A DNA stretch of 8,779 bases from a bacterium HR36. GTDB lineage: Bacteria; Planctomycetota; Planctomycetia; Gemmatales; HRBIN36. A program made the translations under genes and the position numbers. Shown piece by piece: positions 1-6,357 of this stretch. The stretch lies in NCBI GenBank assembly GCA_002898995.1, contig BEIM01000120.1:1-8779 (forward strand), read 5' to 3'. Below the pieces are notes generated by a model, which saw only the letters and a list, made by a program, of their open reading frames with translations, made no database searches and was not told where the DNA came from. How positions within the stretch are numbered: the first letter of the stretch is position 1; every line of letters starts with the position of its first letter.

Positions 1-347
1 ATAACAGCAAATACTGGTGGCACAGAGTAGGCGACCATCCGATTTTTCCGAAGTTAGCGGAGCGAGCCGCCCAGCTGGCCGGCGCTTTAGGCGAATTGCC
101 CCAACAGGCCACCTGGTTGTGCGACGGCAAATATTGGCAACCTTTCGCTTTCGTGGACCTGTGCGCTTCCGTCCGCGGCACTGGCTCGACTCTGGAGACT
201 CTCTGTCAGCAAATCCAGCTGGCCGAATGGCAACTTCTTTTTGACCACTGTTACAGCCTGGCGGTAGGCGCGGAGGCTGAAACGGGAGATGCGGCGGGCA
301 ACAGCCGTACCAGTAATGTTTCCAAGGCAGAGCGAGGCGGCAGATGA
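1..347 (+). CDS. Unrecognised protein, C-terminal part only (5' end outside the window)
   Basis: An open frame runs in from the left edge (first full codon at 3) and stops at TGA 345-347, giving 114 residues of C-terminus. The part before about base 250 looks like real protein. It starts NSKYWWHRVGDHPIFPKLAE, with further aromatic-rich stretches such as DGKYWQPFAFVDLC and LAEWQLLFDHCYSL. I do not recognise the family, and no catalytic motif, membrane segment or signal is visible. The last 31 codons lie antisense to the end of holA. They read as low-information sequence (Gly/Ala/Glu, then Ser/Arg), suggesting that the original stop was lost and the frame ran into the neighbour. An ATG at 96 begins inside the conserved-looking part and is probably not the start. 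Reality of the coding is likely; function is unknown. Confidence 0.6.
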   Translation, partial: NSKYWWHRVGDHPIFPKLAERAAQLAGALGELPQQATWLCDGKYWQPFAFVDLCASVRGTGSTLETLCQQIQLAEWQLLFDHCYSLAVGAEAETGDAAGNSRTSNVSKAERGGR

Positions 348-1279
348 GTGCTTTTGATCTGCAGGTCGGTCTGCACCAGCCAGTCATAAATCCGCAGGGC
401 ACGCTCTCGCAGTTGCCGCACCAGCACCAGAAGACGATCGCGCTGCCAAGCTTGCACACCAACGCGCCCCACGGCCTGGGCTTCGCTCAGGCCTTGGCTT
501 ATCAGACCAGCTACCTGCGCTACTTTGCGTAACTGCCAGCTGAGTGCTCCCAGAATCGCCAGCGGCTCTTCGCCCTGCTCCAGCAACCGGCCAAGGATTA
601 CCAAGGCTTCTGACAGTTGGCCCCGACCTAACGCCTCAAGAATCTGCCAGACAGTCTGCATACGATTACGGGCCACCAATTTGTCCACATCTTCCGAAGT
701 GATGGATTGGCCTTCGCCTACATAGACAGCCAGCTTAGCCAACTCCTGCTCCAGCAAGCCCAAATCGCTCCCGGTTAGCTCCACTAACAATTCCGCTGCC
801 TCCGTAGCCAGCTTCTTGCCGTATTCGCTAGCGGTGCGGTTTTGGCACCAGCTGACCAGTTGACGCGCCTTGGGCGTTTCGCAAAGTATCAGTGCATCCT
901 GGGGCAGAGCCTTCGCCAACCGCGTGTTACTCGCCCATTTTTCCACAAGCAAAATTAGGACTGCCGCCAGATGCTGCCCGGCGAGTTTCTCTAGAGTTTC
1001 TCGATAGCGAGAAACAAATTGATCGGCATCGTCTACGACAACCAGCCGCCGTCCACCCCAAAGTGCGGGCGTTTGGACTTCCGTCAACACCTCGGCCAGG
1101 TGTTCGCTGTCGCCAGCATAGTCCGAGCGCGACCACTCTTGGCCCTGCTCAGGGGCTAGCCGTGCCAGCAACCGTTCTAGAACCAGCCGCTTTAGAAATC
1201 GATCCGGCCCGGCCAGCACGTACAACGCTCGCACCGTACGCAGGGGTTTGTTTTCCGCCAGAAATTGCAAAGCGTCCAT
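251..1279 (-). CDS. holA: DNA polymerase III subunit delta (HolA), clamp-loader subunit
   Basis: This is the delta subunit of the clamp loader, which opens the beta sliding clamp so that it can be loaded on DNA at the replication fork. The 342-residue length matches the family (about 340). Visible family features are the N-terminal LYVLAGPDRFLKR (residues 19-31), the TPALWGGRRLVVVDDAD stretch (70-86) typical of the ATPase-like fold that lacks a working Walker A, a KWASNTRLAKAL segment (114-125), the LVELTGSDLGLLEQELAKL helix (165-183), and an all-helical C-terminal collar domain (about 205-327) containing ILGALSWQLRKV. The start ATG at 1277-1279 fits the usual N-terminus, although no clear Shine-Dalgarno precedes it. 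It lies 55 bases downstream of the Tyr-rich gene on the same strand, so co-transcription is possible. The last 32 codons overlap the convergent gene at 1-347. Confidence 0.95.
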   Translation of the reverse strand: MDALQFLAENKPLRTVRALYVLAGPDRFLKRLVLERLLARLAPEQGQEWSRSDYAGDSEHLAEVLTEVQTPALWGGRRLVVVDDADQFVSRYRETLEKLAGQHLAAVLILLVEKWASNTRLAKALPQDALILCETPKARQLVSWCQNRTASEYGKKLATEAAELLVELTGSDLGLLEQELAKLAVYVGEGQSITSEDVDKLVARNRMQTVWQILEALGRGQLSEALVILGRLLEQGEEPLAILGALSWQLRKVAQVAGLISQGLSEAQAVGRVGVQAWQRDRLLVLVRQLRERALRIYDWLVQTDLQIKSTHLPPRSALETLLVRLLPAASPVSASAPTARL

Positions 1280-1334
1280 GAGCGCTGCCGTTGGCTCAGC
1301 AAAAGCCAGATGCTGCTTGTTCCGCCTGGTACCA

Positions 1335-1745
1335 TCATTCTATAGAGCGCGGTAGGGGCAACTCCCAAGTGCGCGGCCAAACTCCAGGCAATGGTGCCTC
1401 GCCTTCAGGCGGCAGCGCGCCAGGACCGAACCAATAGCCCGGCATGTGCACGTAGTAGTTGTAATAGGGGTACGGATACCAGTAATAATCGGTAGCGAAC
1501 CGAATGTTGGGATAATAGCGCCACGCCGACGGATAATACAACTCTACCTGCGAAAAATTCGGCTGCACTGGCGGCACGTAGGGCAAAAAGACCGCTCCCG
1601 CAGGATAATAATGGCTGATGGATGGCACTTGGCTAATTCGTACGAAAACCCGTCCGCTGGGACTCAGAATCTCCTGCGCTTGCGTTTCGCTCGACACCAG
1701 CCCCGACCAAATCGCCCCTACAAATAACCATCGGTACCTACTCAT
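1335..1745 (-). CDS. Small exported Tyr/Pro-rich protein of unknown function
   Basis: This is a 136-residue protein I cannot assign to a family. It begins MSRYRWLFVGAIWSGLVSS, a basic start followed by a hydrophobic core, then ETQAQE, which gives a plausible signal-peptidase I site after residue 23. The mature part has a short ordinary stretch (SGRVFVRISQVP) and then a strongly aromatic region. Between residues 46 and 104 I count 16 tyrosines in 59 residues, with doublets YY at 46, 70, 77, 87, 94 and 97, many prolines, and several tryptophans. There are no cysteines and no lipobox. The start at 1743-1745 is chosen because GGGGAGGG (complement of 1753-1760) lies 7 bases upstream and the signal peptide begins there; a longer upstream frame exists but is not protein-like. 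It could be a cell-surface, envelope or matrix-associated protein. That role is inference from composition only. Confidence 0.75.
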   Translation of the reverse strand: MSRYRWLFVGAIWSGLVSSETQAQEILSPSGRVFVRISQVPSISHYYPAGAVFLPYVPPVQPNFSQVELYYPSAWRYYPNIRFATDYYWYPYPYYNYYVHMPGYWFGPGALPPEGEAPLPGVWPRTWELPLPRSIE

Positions 1746-1951
1746 TTCGCAGCCCTCCCCGTGCCGATAGTGTGTTGCGTCTCCTCTCCAGTCCCAGCCG
1801 TCAGAATCATTGTCCGCTTCGTAAGCATAGCTCACGGCTGATTGATTCGCCAGCATGGGCCCCAATCGCCCCCTGCCAGATTCACCGTGGGCGGTGCAGC
1901 TACAGTTGTTTCTACGTTCCGGCTGGCCGCTGCCTTTATACAATGGGGCGC
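1746..1951. other. Divergent intergenic region between the Tyr-rich gene and larC
   Basis: This 206-base gap must hold the start signals of both divergent genes. On the minus strand the only clear signal is the strong Shine-Dalgarno at 1753-1760. On the plus strand a TATACA (1937-1942) sits only 9 bases before the larC ATG with no good -35 box. If it were the -10 element, larC mRNA would be nearly leaderless, which would fit the absence of a good Shine-Dalgarno there. Two interleaved inverted repeats lie at 1795-1848 and are listed separately. No small gene with a convincing start is seen. Confidence 0.5.
1795..1848. repeat. Two interleaved inverted repeats (CAGCCGT/ACGGCTG and GAATCA/TGATTC)
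   Basis: CAGCCGT at 1795-1801 is the exact reverse complement of ACGGCTG at 1834-1840. GAATCA at 1804-1809 is the exact reverse complement of TGATTC at 1843-1848. Both pairs are offset by 39 bases. The order is A-B-A'-B', so in RNA the two stems would cross, as in a pseudoknot, rather than nest. As DNA, they form two composite sites in opposite orientation. Arms of 6-7 bases can arise by chance, so function is uncertain. Confidence 0.35.
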
Positions 1952-3133
1952 ATGCGGGTGCTCCATTTCGATTGCTTCAGCGGCATTAGCGGCGACATGA
2001 CCCTCGGAGCCTTGGCAAGCCTGGGCGTACCAGCCGAGGTCATCCAGGAAGGCATTGCTGCTTTGCAACTCCCCGTGCGTGTCGAATTTGAGACGGTGAA
2101 GCGCTGCGGTTTTGTTGCACTTCATGCCCGTGTGGACGCCCAAGACGACCATCATCATCGCCATCTCGGCGACATCGAAGCCATTTTGCGAAACAGTGGG
2201 CTTCCTGCGGAGGTTCGCAACTTGGCTTGGCGGATCTTTCACCGCCTCGCTCAAGCGGAAGCCGCTGTTCACGGTGTTCCTGTCGAAAAAGTCCATTTTC
2301 ACGAAGTCGGGGCCCTGGACAGCATCGCCGACGTCGTAGGGGTTGCTATCGGTTTGTGCTGGATACGACCCGACCGTTGCACCAGCCGACCTGTTCCCAC
2401 TGGCTGTGGTCAGGTTCGCGGCGCTCACGGCTGGATGCCTGTGCCGGCTCCCGGAACGCTGGAATTGCTCAAGGGTGTCCCTCTCGCTTCTTCTGCGGTC
2501 GAAGCCGAGCTCACCACTCCAACAGGCGCTGCTATCCTAACTACCCTTGTGCAAGAATGGACACAGCTCCCCGCGCTCACCGTGGAGAGGGTTGGTTATG
2601 GTGCTGGTAGCCGAGATTTTCCCGATCGCCCCAATGTCCTACGCCTGATTCTGGGTTCGAGCCAATCATCAGCCGGCTTGATTGAGGAAACTATCGCTGT
2701 TTTAGAAACGCAACTGGACGACATTAGCCCGCAAGCGCTCGGCTACTGTCAGGAGCGATTATTTGCTGCTGGCGCTCTGGATGTCGTGCTGCAGCCTGTG
2801 TATATGAAGAAAAATCGACCTGGTGTCCTCATCACCGTTCTGGCGCAGCCTGCTGACATGGCGAAACTCGAAACGATTCTCTTTGAGGAAACGCAGACCC
2901 TAGGTGTCCGCCATTTTTTGTGCCAGCGCCATAAATGTGCGCGGCAGGAAACCCAGGTGCAAAGCCCCTGGGGATTGATACGCGGCAAGATCATTCTAGC
3001 GCCCGGCCAACCCCCACGCTTTGCCCCAGAATACGAGGATTGCGCCCAAATTGCGCGGCAAACTGGCCGACCTTTATGGGAAATTGTTCAGGCGGTTATA
3101 GCCAGCTTCCGACCAGCAGACACCCACCCTTAA
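1952..3133 (+). CDS. larC: LarC, nickel-pincer cofactor (NPN) biosynthesis nickel insertase
   Basis: LarC is the CTP-dependent enzyme that inserts nickel into the pincer pyridinium nucleotide used by LarA-type racemases and epimerases; it acts in the cytoplasm. The 393-residue protein is full length (family about 400). Diagnostic motifs are FDCFSGISGDMTLGAL (6-21), the His-rich DDHHHRHLGDIEAI (65-78), VHFHEVGALDSIADVVG (114-130), GWMPVPAPGTLELL (160-173), ELTTPTGAA (186-194), a DDISP motif (256-260), MKKNRPG (285-291) and EYEDC (360-364). In Lactobacillus plantarum the two halves are joined by a programmed frameshift; here one uninterrupted frame encodes both. The start at 1952 matches the family N-terminus (MRVLHFDCFSG); an in-frame ATG at 1943 is possible. 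Upstream frame extension is not protein-like. Residues 134-146 (two Cys) diverge from the usual hydrophobic helix but stay in register. No larA, larB or larE is in the window. Confidence 0.95.
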   Translation: MRVLHFDCFSGISGDMTLGALASLGVPAEVIQEGIAALQLPVRVEFETVKRCGFVALHARVDAQDDHHHRHLGDIEAILRNSGLPAEVRNLAWRIFHRLAQAEAAVHGVPVEKVHFHEVGALDSIADVVGVAIGLCWIRPDRCTSRPVPTGCGQVRGAHGWMPVPAPGTLELLKGVPLASSAVEAELTTPTGAAILTTLVQEWTQLPALTVERVGYGAGSRDFPDRPNVLRLILGSSQSSAGLIEETIAVLETQLDDISPQALGYCQERLFAAGALDVVLQPVYMKKNRPGVLITVLAQPADMAKLETILFEETQTLGVRHFLCQRHKCARQETQVQSPWGLIRGKIILAPGQPPRFAPEYEDCAQIARQTGRPLWEIVQAVIASFRPADTHP

Positions 3134-3257
3134 ACTACGACCGCTTAGCTTGCCTTTCTCCCACTATAGTCTCGCCCCATCCCTGAAGCAACTCAGTCCA
3201 ATAATAAGAAGAACGCGAACTCCTAAGGCTGACCAACGCTTCCTGAGGTATTCGCCC
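3134..3257. other. larC to AAA+ ATPase intergenic gap
   Basis: This 124-base gap separates two plus-strand genes. TATAGT at 3165-3170 matches five of six bases of a -10 box, but no acceptable -35 box lies 16-18 bases upstream, so a separate promoter is only possible. TGAGG at 3244-3248 is the Shine-Dalgarno that sets the ATPase start at 3258. No terminator hairpin was seen after larC, so read-through is plausible. Confidence 0.3.
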
Positions 3258-4676
3258 ATGCAACGACCAGCCACGCTCGGTGAACTGAAAGCTTCCGGAT
3301 ACCGTCCCGTAAGTGTCAAGGAGGAAATGCGCCGCAACTTGATCCGCATGCTGCGCGGTAATCAGCCTCTTTTTCCCGGCATTCACGGTTACGACCATAC
3401 CGTCATTCCCGAAATCTGCAATGCCATCCTTTCCAAGCATGATATGCTCCTGCTTGGTCTGCGCGGCCAGGCTAAGACCCGTATCATTCGCATGTTGACT
3501 CGGTTCCTAGATGACTATATTCCCGTTCTGGCTGGGACGCCAACCAACGATAACCCCTTTGCTCCCATCAGCCGCGAAGGCAAAGACTTAGTCGAACACT
3601 TCGGCGATAATGCACCGATTGCCTGGCTGAGTCGGGATGAACGTTATCACGAAAAACTCGCCACCCCGGATGTTACCGTTGCCGATCTCATCGGGGAGAT
3701 CGATCTGATCAAGCATGCCGAGGGTAAATATCTCACCGATGAACGTATCATTCATTACGGCCTTATTCCCCGCAGCAATCGCGGCATATTTGCTATAAAC
3801 GAGCTCCCCGATCTGAGTCCGAAGATTCAGGTGGCTCTGTTTAACGTGCTGGAGGAGCGCGATATTCAAATTCGTGGTTTCCCCGTGCGGTTACCCTTGG
3901 ATATTTGCTTGGTGTTCACGGCCAACCCTGAGGACTATACCAATCGCGGGCGTATCGTAACGCCTTTGAAAGACCGCATAGGTTCGGTGATCCGCACTCA
4001 CTATCCGCGGGATAGGCAGACAGGTATCACTATCATGGAAAGCAATGCTTTCATACAGCGTGATACTCTGTCGGTCTTTGTTCCGGATTATATCAAGGCG
4101 ATAGTGGAGGAGACGGCGCGTTTAGCGCGGCAATCGCCCGCGGTCAATCAAATGTCCGGAGTAAGCGTACGCTTCTCTATTGCCAGTATGGAAAACGTGA
4201 TCAGTAATGCTGAGCGCCGCGCTTTGCTGCTGCGCGAGCCAGCCGCTGTGCCACGCATCTCCGACCTGCTATATTTAACAGCCAGTGGACGAGGCAAGAT
4301 TGAGTTAGTTTTGAGCGAAGATGAGAGCCATGAAGATCGAGTCCTGCAAAAACTCATAGGCGAGGCAGTGAAAAACCTTTTCGTGGAGCAATTTGATCCC
4401 AAGAATTTACGCCCCATTGTGGACTGGTTCGACAGTGGCCATAGCTTCTTTATCGGAGATATGGTACCCAGCCGCGAGTATTGGGACCAATTGGAGCGTG
4501 TTCCGGCGCTGAGAAAGGAAGTAATGGAGCGCCTTAGTGAGTGGGCCGGCCGGGTACCGTCCGAAGCTCGCGATGCACTGGCGGCCAGTCTGACAGAGTG
4601 GATTCTTGAAGGCCTTTACGTGCACAATAAGATCAGCAAGGCCCTTAAAGAGGGCCGCGTTGCTTATCGCCGATGA
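3258..4676 (+). CDS. MoxR/ChlI-like AAA+ ATPase (magnesium-chelatase subunit I type)
   Basis: This 472-residue protein is a AAA+ ATPase of the helix-2-insert clade, related to the magnesium-chelatase ChlI subunit and MoxR. Such proteins act as ring-forming chaperones or metal-insertion ATPases, usually with a von Willebrand A partner. Motifs: PGIHGYDHTVIPEICNAILS (40-59), a Walker A-like GLRGQAKT (67-74), a Walker B region GIFAINELPDL (176-186), sensor-1 FTANPEDY (220-227), an arginine-finger region PLKDRIGSVIR (236-246), and a sensor-2 helix SVRFSIASMENV (303-314). Walker A has Ala where Gly is usual and Walker B has Asn for Asp; I believe both are normal for this subgroup. The C-terminal part (about 345-472) is charged and helical. 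The ATG at 3258 is chosen over one at 3150 because TGAGG sits 9 bases upstream and the earlier extension is not protein-like. No VWA gene is adjacent. It ends 21 bases from the convergent DinB gene. Confidence 0.92.
   Translation: MQRPATLGELKASGYRPVSVKEEMRRNLIRMLRGNQPLFPGIHGYDHTVIPEICNAILSKHDMLLLGLRGQAKTRIIRMLTRFLDDYIPVLAGTPTNDNPFAPISREGKDLVEHFGDNAPIAWLSRDERYHEKLATPDVTVADLIGEIDLIKHAEGKYLTDERIIHYGLIPRSNRGIFAINELPDLSPKIQVALFNVLEERDIQIRGFPVRLPLDICLVFTANPEDYTNRGRIVTPLKDRIGSVIRTHYPRDRQTGITIMESNAFIQRDTLSVFVPDYIKAIVEETARLARQSPAVNQMSGVSVRFSIASMENVISNAERRALLLREPAAVPRISDLLYLTASGRGKIELVLSEDESHEDRVLQKLIGEAVKNLFVEQFDPKNLRPIVDWFDSGHSFFIGDMVPSREYWDQLERVPALRKEVMERLSEWAGRVPSEARDALAASLTEWILEGLYVHNKISKALKEGRVAYRR
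4636..4663. other. Inverted repeat inside the 3' end of the AAA+ gene
   Basis: GGCCCT (4640-4645) and AGGGCC (4651-4656) form a 6-bp GC-rich stem with a 5-base loop. GCAA/TTGC (4636-4639, 4660-4663) could extend it across a 3-base bulge. It lies in the last codons of the ATPase, just before the convergent gene ends. There is no T tract on either strand, so it does not qualify as a standard intrinsic terminator. It might still pause or protect the ends of the convergent transcripts. Confidence 0.25.
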
Positions 4677-4697
4677 GAAACGATCCTTTCGCTTGCC

Positions 4698-5180
4698 CTA
4701 TCCTTGGAGGCCAGGCAGTCCGAGGGCACGACGCTTTTCGTCGATGAACCGCACATGATGTGGGATGTGATTGATCGCCGTCTGTAACAACTGCTCAACC
4801 GTGCGCGGCCCCGCCTGATTATGTACGGCCACGCGCTGAAAATCTTCAGGTTGCAAAGTCCGCAAAATCCGTGCGAGCTGTTTCCGCGTCAACTCGATAA
4901 TGCCTAATTCCTCTTCTAAGTCGCGTTCGTGATAGGCCAGGCGCTGGACGAAAAGGTCCTGATTGGCCCCGAAGATGATGGGGCGCTCCTCGGCGATGGC
5001 ACGTTTGATACGATCCGCAAAGATCGGCTCGAAATCCGCAAGGTGACACACAACCTCCAAGGTACTCCAGCGCCCGGGCACCGGCCGGGCTAATAACTGT
5101 TCACGTGTCATGCCAGCTACCGCACGCCGCAATAAGGCTGGTCCTTCTAGGTATTGCTGAATCCGCTCCTCTATATTCAT
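4698..5180 (-). CDS. DinB-like four-helix-bundle protein (probable metal-dependent enzyme)
   Basis: This 160-residue protein has the size and pattern of the DinB/YfiT superfamily: four-helix bundles that often bind a divalent metal through three histidines and include thiol-dependent transferases. The probable ligands are His46 in WSTLEVVCHLADFE (38-51), His138 and His141 or His142 in the C-terminal AINHIPHHVRFIDEKRR (135-151). The N-terminal PGRWSTLEVVCHL block is typical of the family. The protein is cytoplasmic, with no signal or membrane segment. The substrate cannot be told from sequence. The start at 5178-5180 is supported by GGAGG (complement of 5187-5191) 6 bases upstream; a longer frame starting further upstream lacks such support and would cross into the epimerase gene. 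It follows the epimerase on the same strand after 133 bases containing an inverted repeat, so it may be separately controlled. Confidence 0.88.
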   Translation of the reverse strand: MNIEERIQQYLEGPALLRRAVAGMTREQLLARPVPGRWSTLEVVCHLADFEPIFADRIKRAIAEERPIIFGANQDLFVQRLAYHERDLEEELGIIELTRKQLARILRTLQPEDFQRVAVHNQAGPRTVEQLLQTAINHIPHHVRFIDEKRRALGLPGLQG

Positions 5181-5198
5181 GGCTCGCCTCCATTTAAA

Positions 5199-5238
5199 AT
5201 CCTGTCCCTGCAAGATGTCACTAAGTGCCGGACAGGAT
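5199..5238 (-). promoter_or_regulatory. 9-bp perfect inverted repeat before the DinB-like gene (operator, attenuator or weak terminator)
   Basis: ATCCTGTCC at 5199-5207 and GGACAGGAT at 5230-5238 are exact reverse complements separated by 22 bases. Reading on the minus strand, the second arm is directly followed by TTTT and then, 8 bases after the arm, by the DinB-gene Shine-Dalgarno. Three readings fit: a weak intrinsic terminator for the upstream epimerase, an attenuator in the DinB leader, or an operator, since arm centres are 31 bases apart (about three helical turns). The spacer also contains a small palindrome, CACTAAGTG (5219-5227). I cannot choose among these from sequence. Confidence 0.45.
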
Positions 5239-5243
5239 GCCAA

Positions 5244-5271
5244 TTGTACTCCCGATCCAAACCGGTATAAT
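5244..5271 (+). promoter_or_regulatory. Possible promoter reading antisense to the epimerase gene
   Basis: TATAAT at 5266-5271 is a perfect -10 consensus, and TTGTAC at 5244-5249 matches three of six bases of a -35 box at 16-base spacing. It points rightwards, into the 3' end of the minus-strand epimerase gene, and no plus-strand gene follows it. It may be chance in an AT-richer gap, or it could start an antisense RNA. Confidence 0.2.
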
Positions 5272-5313
5272 TTTCTAGGCATAAGAGCAGACTTAGAGAG
5301 GTTGCTGTTTCGG

Positions 5314-6300
5314 TTATTCGGACTGTGCCGAGCATTCCTGAGATTTTGCGCGGCGTTGCGAATTTCGAGCCAGCTCCTGTTCCTGCCAATGCCATTGCTG
5401 CCACAGACCATCATCCAGCTTTACCTGGGGTTGCCAATCAAAATGGCTGCGGAGTTTGGAGGTATCAGCGAAGGTATAGCGTTGGTCGCCGGGTCGAGGA
5501 GGTTCCTGACGGATGCGTGCCTTACATCCGCTAATGCTTTCCAGCTTCCGAATAATATCCAACACGGTTACTGCCTCACCACCGCCTATGTTGTATGTTT
5601 CTCCCACCTTGGCATCCATCGCGCGGATGGTTGCCTCTACACAGTCGCTTATATAGGTATTGCCGCGCACTTGCATGCCATCGCCATAGATAATGATTGG
5701 TTGGTCGAATAGCAACGCGCGAATAAAGCGATGGTACGCCATATCAGGGCGTTGGCGTGGCCCATATACGGAGAAATAGCGCAGCACAACCAGCGGCAGC
5801 CCGTACGCTTCGGCATAGGCGCGACAGAGATGCTCCGCCGCCAGCTTGGTTACGCCATAAGGCGATACCGGTTTCAAAGGGAGCGACTCATCGCCCGACG
5901 CATAGCGACCGTATACCGAGGAAGTGCTAATATAAAGGAAGCGGCGCAAATGGTCAGCATCGCGGCGGACAGCCTCTAATAAGCGGTGTGTCCCCAACAC
6001 GTTGCAGGTCCAGTAACCGTCAAAATCTAGCCAAGCCTGCACTAACCCTGGCATAGCTGCGAGGTGAAATATATAATTCACGGATCGCACAATCTCCGCC
6101 AAATTATCTTGGCGCAGGTCTAACCGGTGGAATCGAAATCGCGGCTGGGGCAGGAGCGCTGCTATATTACGTTCCTTGATGTCAGGATCATAGTAGGGGA
6201 TAAACGCATCCAAACCGATAACCTCATAACCTTCCTGCAACAAGCGCTCACACAGATGTGAGCCTATGAATCCTGCAGCACCCGTTACCAGACAGCGCAT
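5314..6300 (-). CDS. NAD-dependent nucleotide-sugar epimerase/dehydratase (extended SDR; UDP-hexose or UDP-uronate 4-epimerase-like)
   Basis: This is a 328-residue extended short-chain dehydrogenase that likely interconverts UDP-sugars for polysaccharide or glycoconjugate synthesis in the cytoplasm. The Rossmann NAD motif is VTGAAGFIGSHL (residues 5-16, GxxGxxG). Next come FHLAA (78-82), the active-site STSSVYG (125-131), and the catalytic Tyr148 and Lys152 in SPYGVTK. Substrate-side signatures follow: RYFSVYGPRQRPDMA (174-188), IYGDGMQVRGNTYISD (204-219), YNIGGG (236-241) and RPGDQRYTFADTSK (269-282). The set is typical of UDP-glucose or UDP-glucuronate 4-epimerases; the exact sugar cannot be fixed. 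The last 25 or so residues form a polar, Gln/Arg-rich tail. The start at 6298-6300 has GGAGGG (complement of 6307-6312) 6 bases upstream, and the Rossmann strand begins right there. It lies 57 bases downstream of RNase E/G on the same strand and may share its transcript. Confidence 0.94.
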   Translation of the reverse strand: MRCLVTGAAGFIGSHLCERLLQEGYEVIGLDAFIPYYDPDIKERNIAALLPQPRFRFHRLDLRQDNLAEIVRSVNYIFHLAAMPGLVQAWLDFDGYWTCNVLGTHRLLEAVRRDADHLRRFLYISTSSVYGRYASGDESLPLKPVSPYGVTKLAAEHLCRAYAEAYGLPLVVLRYFSVYGPRQRPDMAYHRFIRALLFDQPIIIYGDGMQVRGNTYISDCVEATIRAMDAKVGETYNIGGGEAVTVLDIIRKLESISGCKARIRQEPPRPGDQRYTFADTSKLRSHFDWQPQVKLDDGLWQQWHWQEQELARNSQRRAKSQECSAQSE

Positions 6301-6314
6301 AGTTAGCCCTCCGT

Positions 6315-6330
6315 GACTTGAGAGCAAGTC
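6315..6330 (-). other. Short hairpin in the RNase-epimerase gap
   Basis: GACTTG (6315-6320) and CAAGTC (6325-6330) form a perfect 6-bp stem with a 4-base loop. On the minus strand it ends 2 bases before the Shine-Dalgarno of the epimerase gene and has no T tract, so it is not a standard terminator. It could influence translation of the epimerase or serve as an RNA processing site between two cistrons. Confidence 0.3.
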
Positions 6331-6357
6331 CGCATTCCCTTGTGGGCATACATGAGA

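Noticed and set aside
1292..1308. 5-bp stem TGGCT/AGCCA in the gap before holA
   Set aside because: Short stem with a 7-base loop and no T tract; expected by chance.
1772..1951. Upstream extension of larC by about 60 codons
   Set aside because: The extension is Arg/Ser/Cys-rich and not protein-like, while the family N-terminus begins exactly at 1952.
2350..2395. Possible paired frameshifts in larC around residues 134-146
   Set aside because: The stretch is divergent but the flanking motifs stay in register with normal spacing, so plain substitution explains it better.
1832..2428. A 198-codon minus-strand open frame opposite larC
   Set aside because: It lies wholly antisense to a conserved larC start region and the divergent gap, has no recognisable motif, and has the composition of a shadow frame.
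4636..4663. Intrinsic terminator shared by the convergent genes
   Set aside because: The stem is inside coding sequence and has no T tract on either side; kept only as an inverted repeat.
5179..5712. A 177-codon plus-strand open frame over the DinB-epimerase gap
   Set aside because: It is antisense to the conserved epimerase C-terminal half and shows no family motif.
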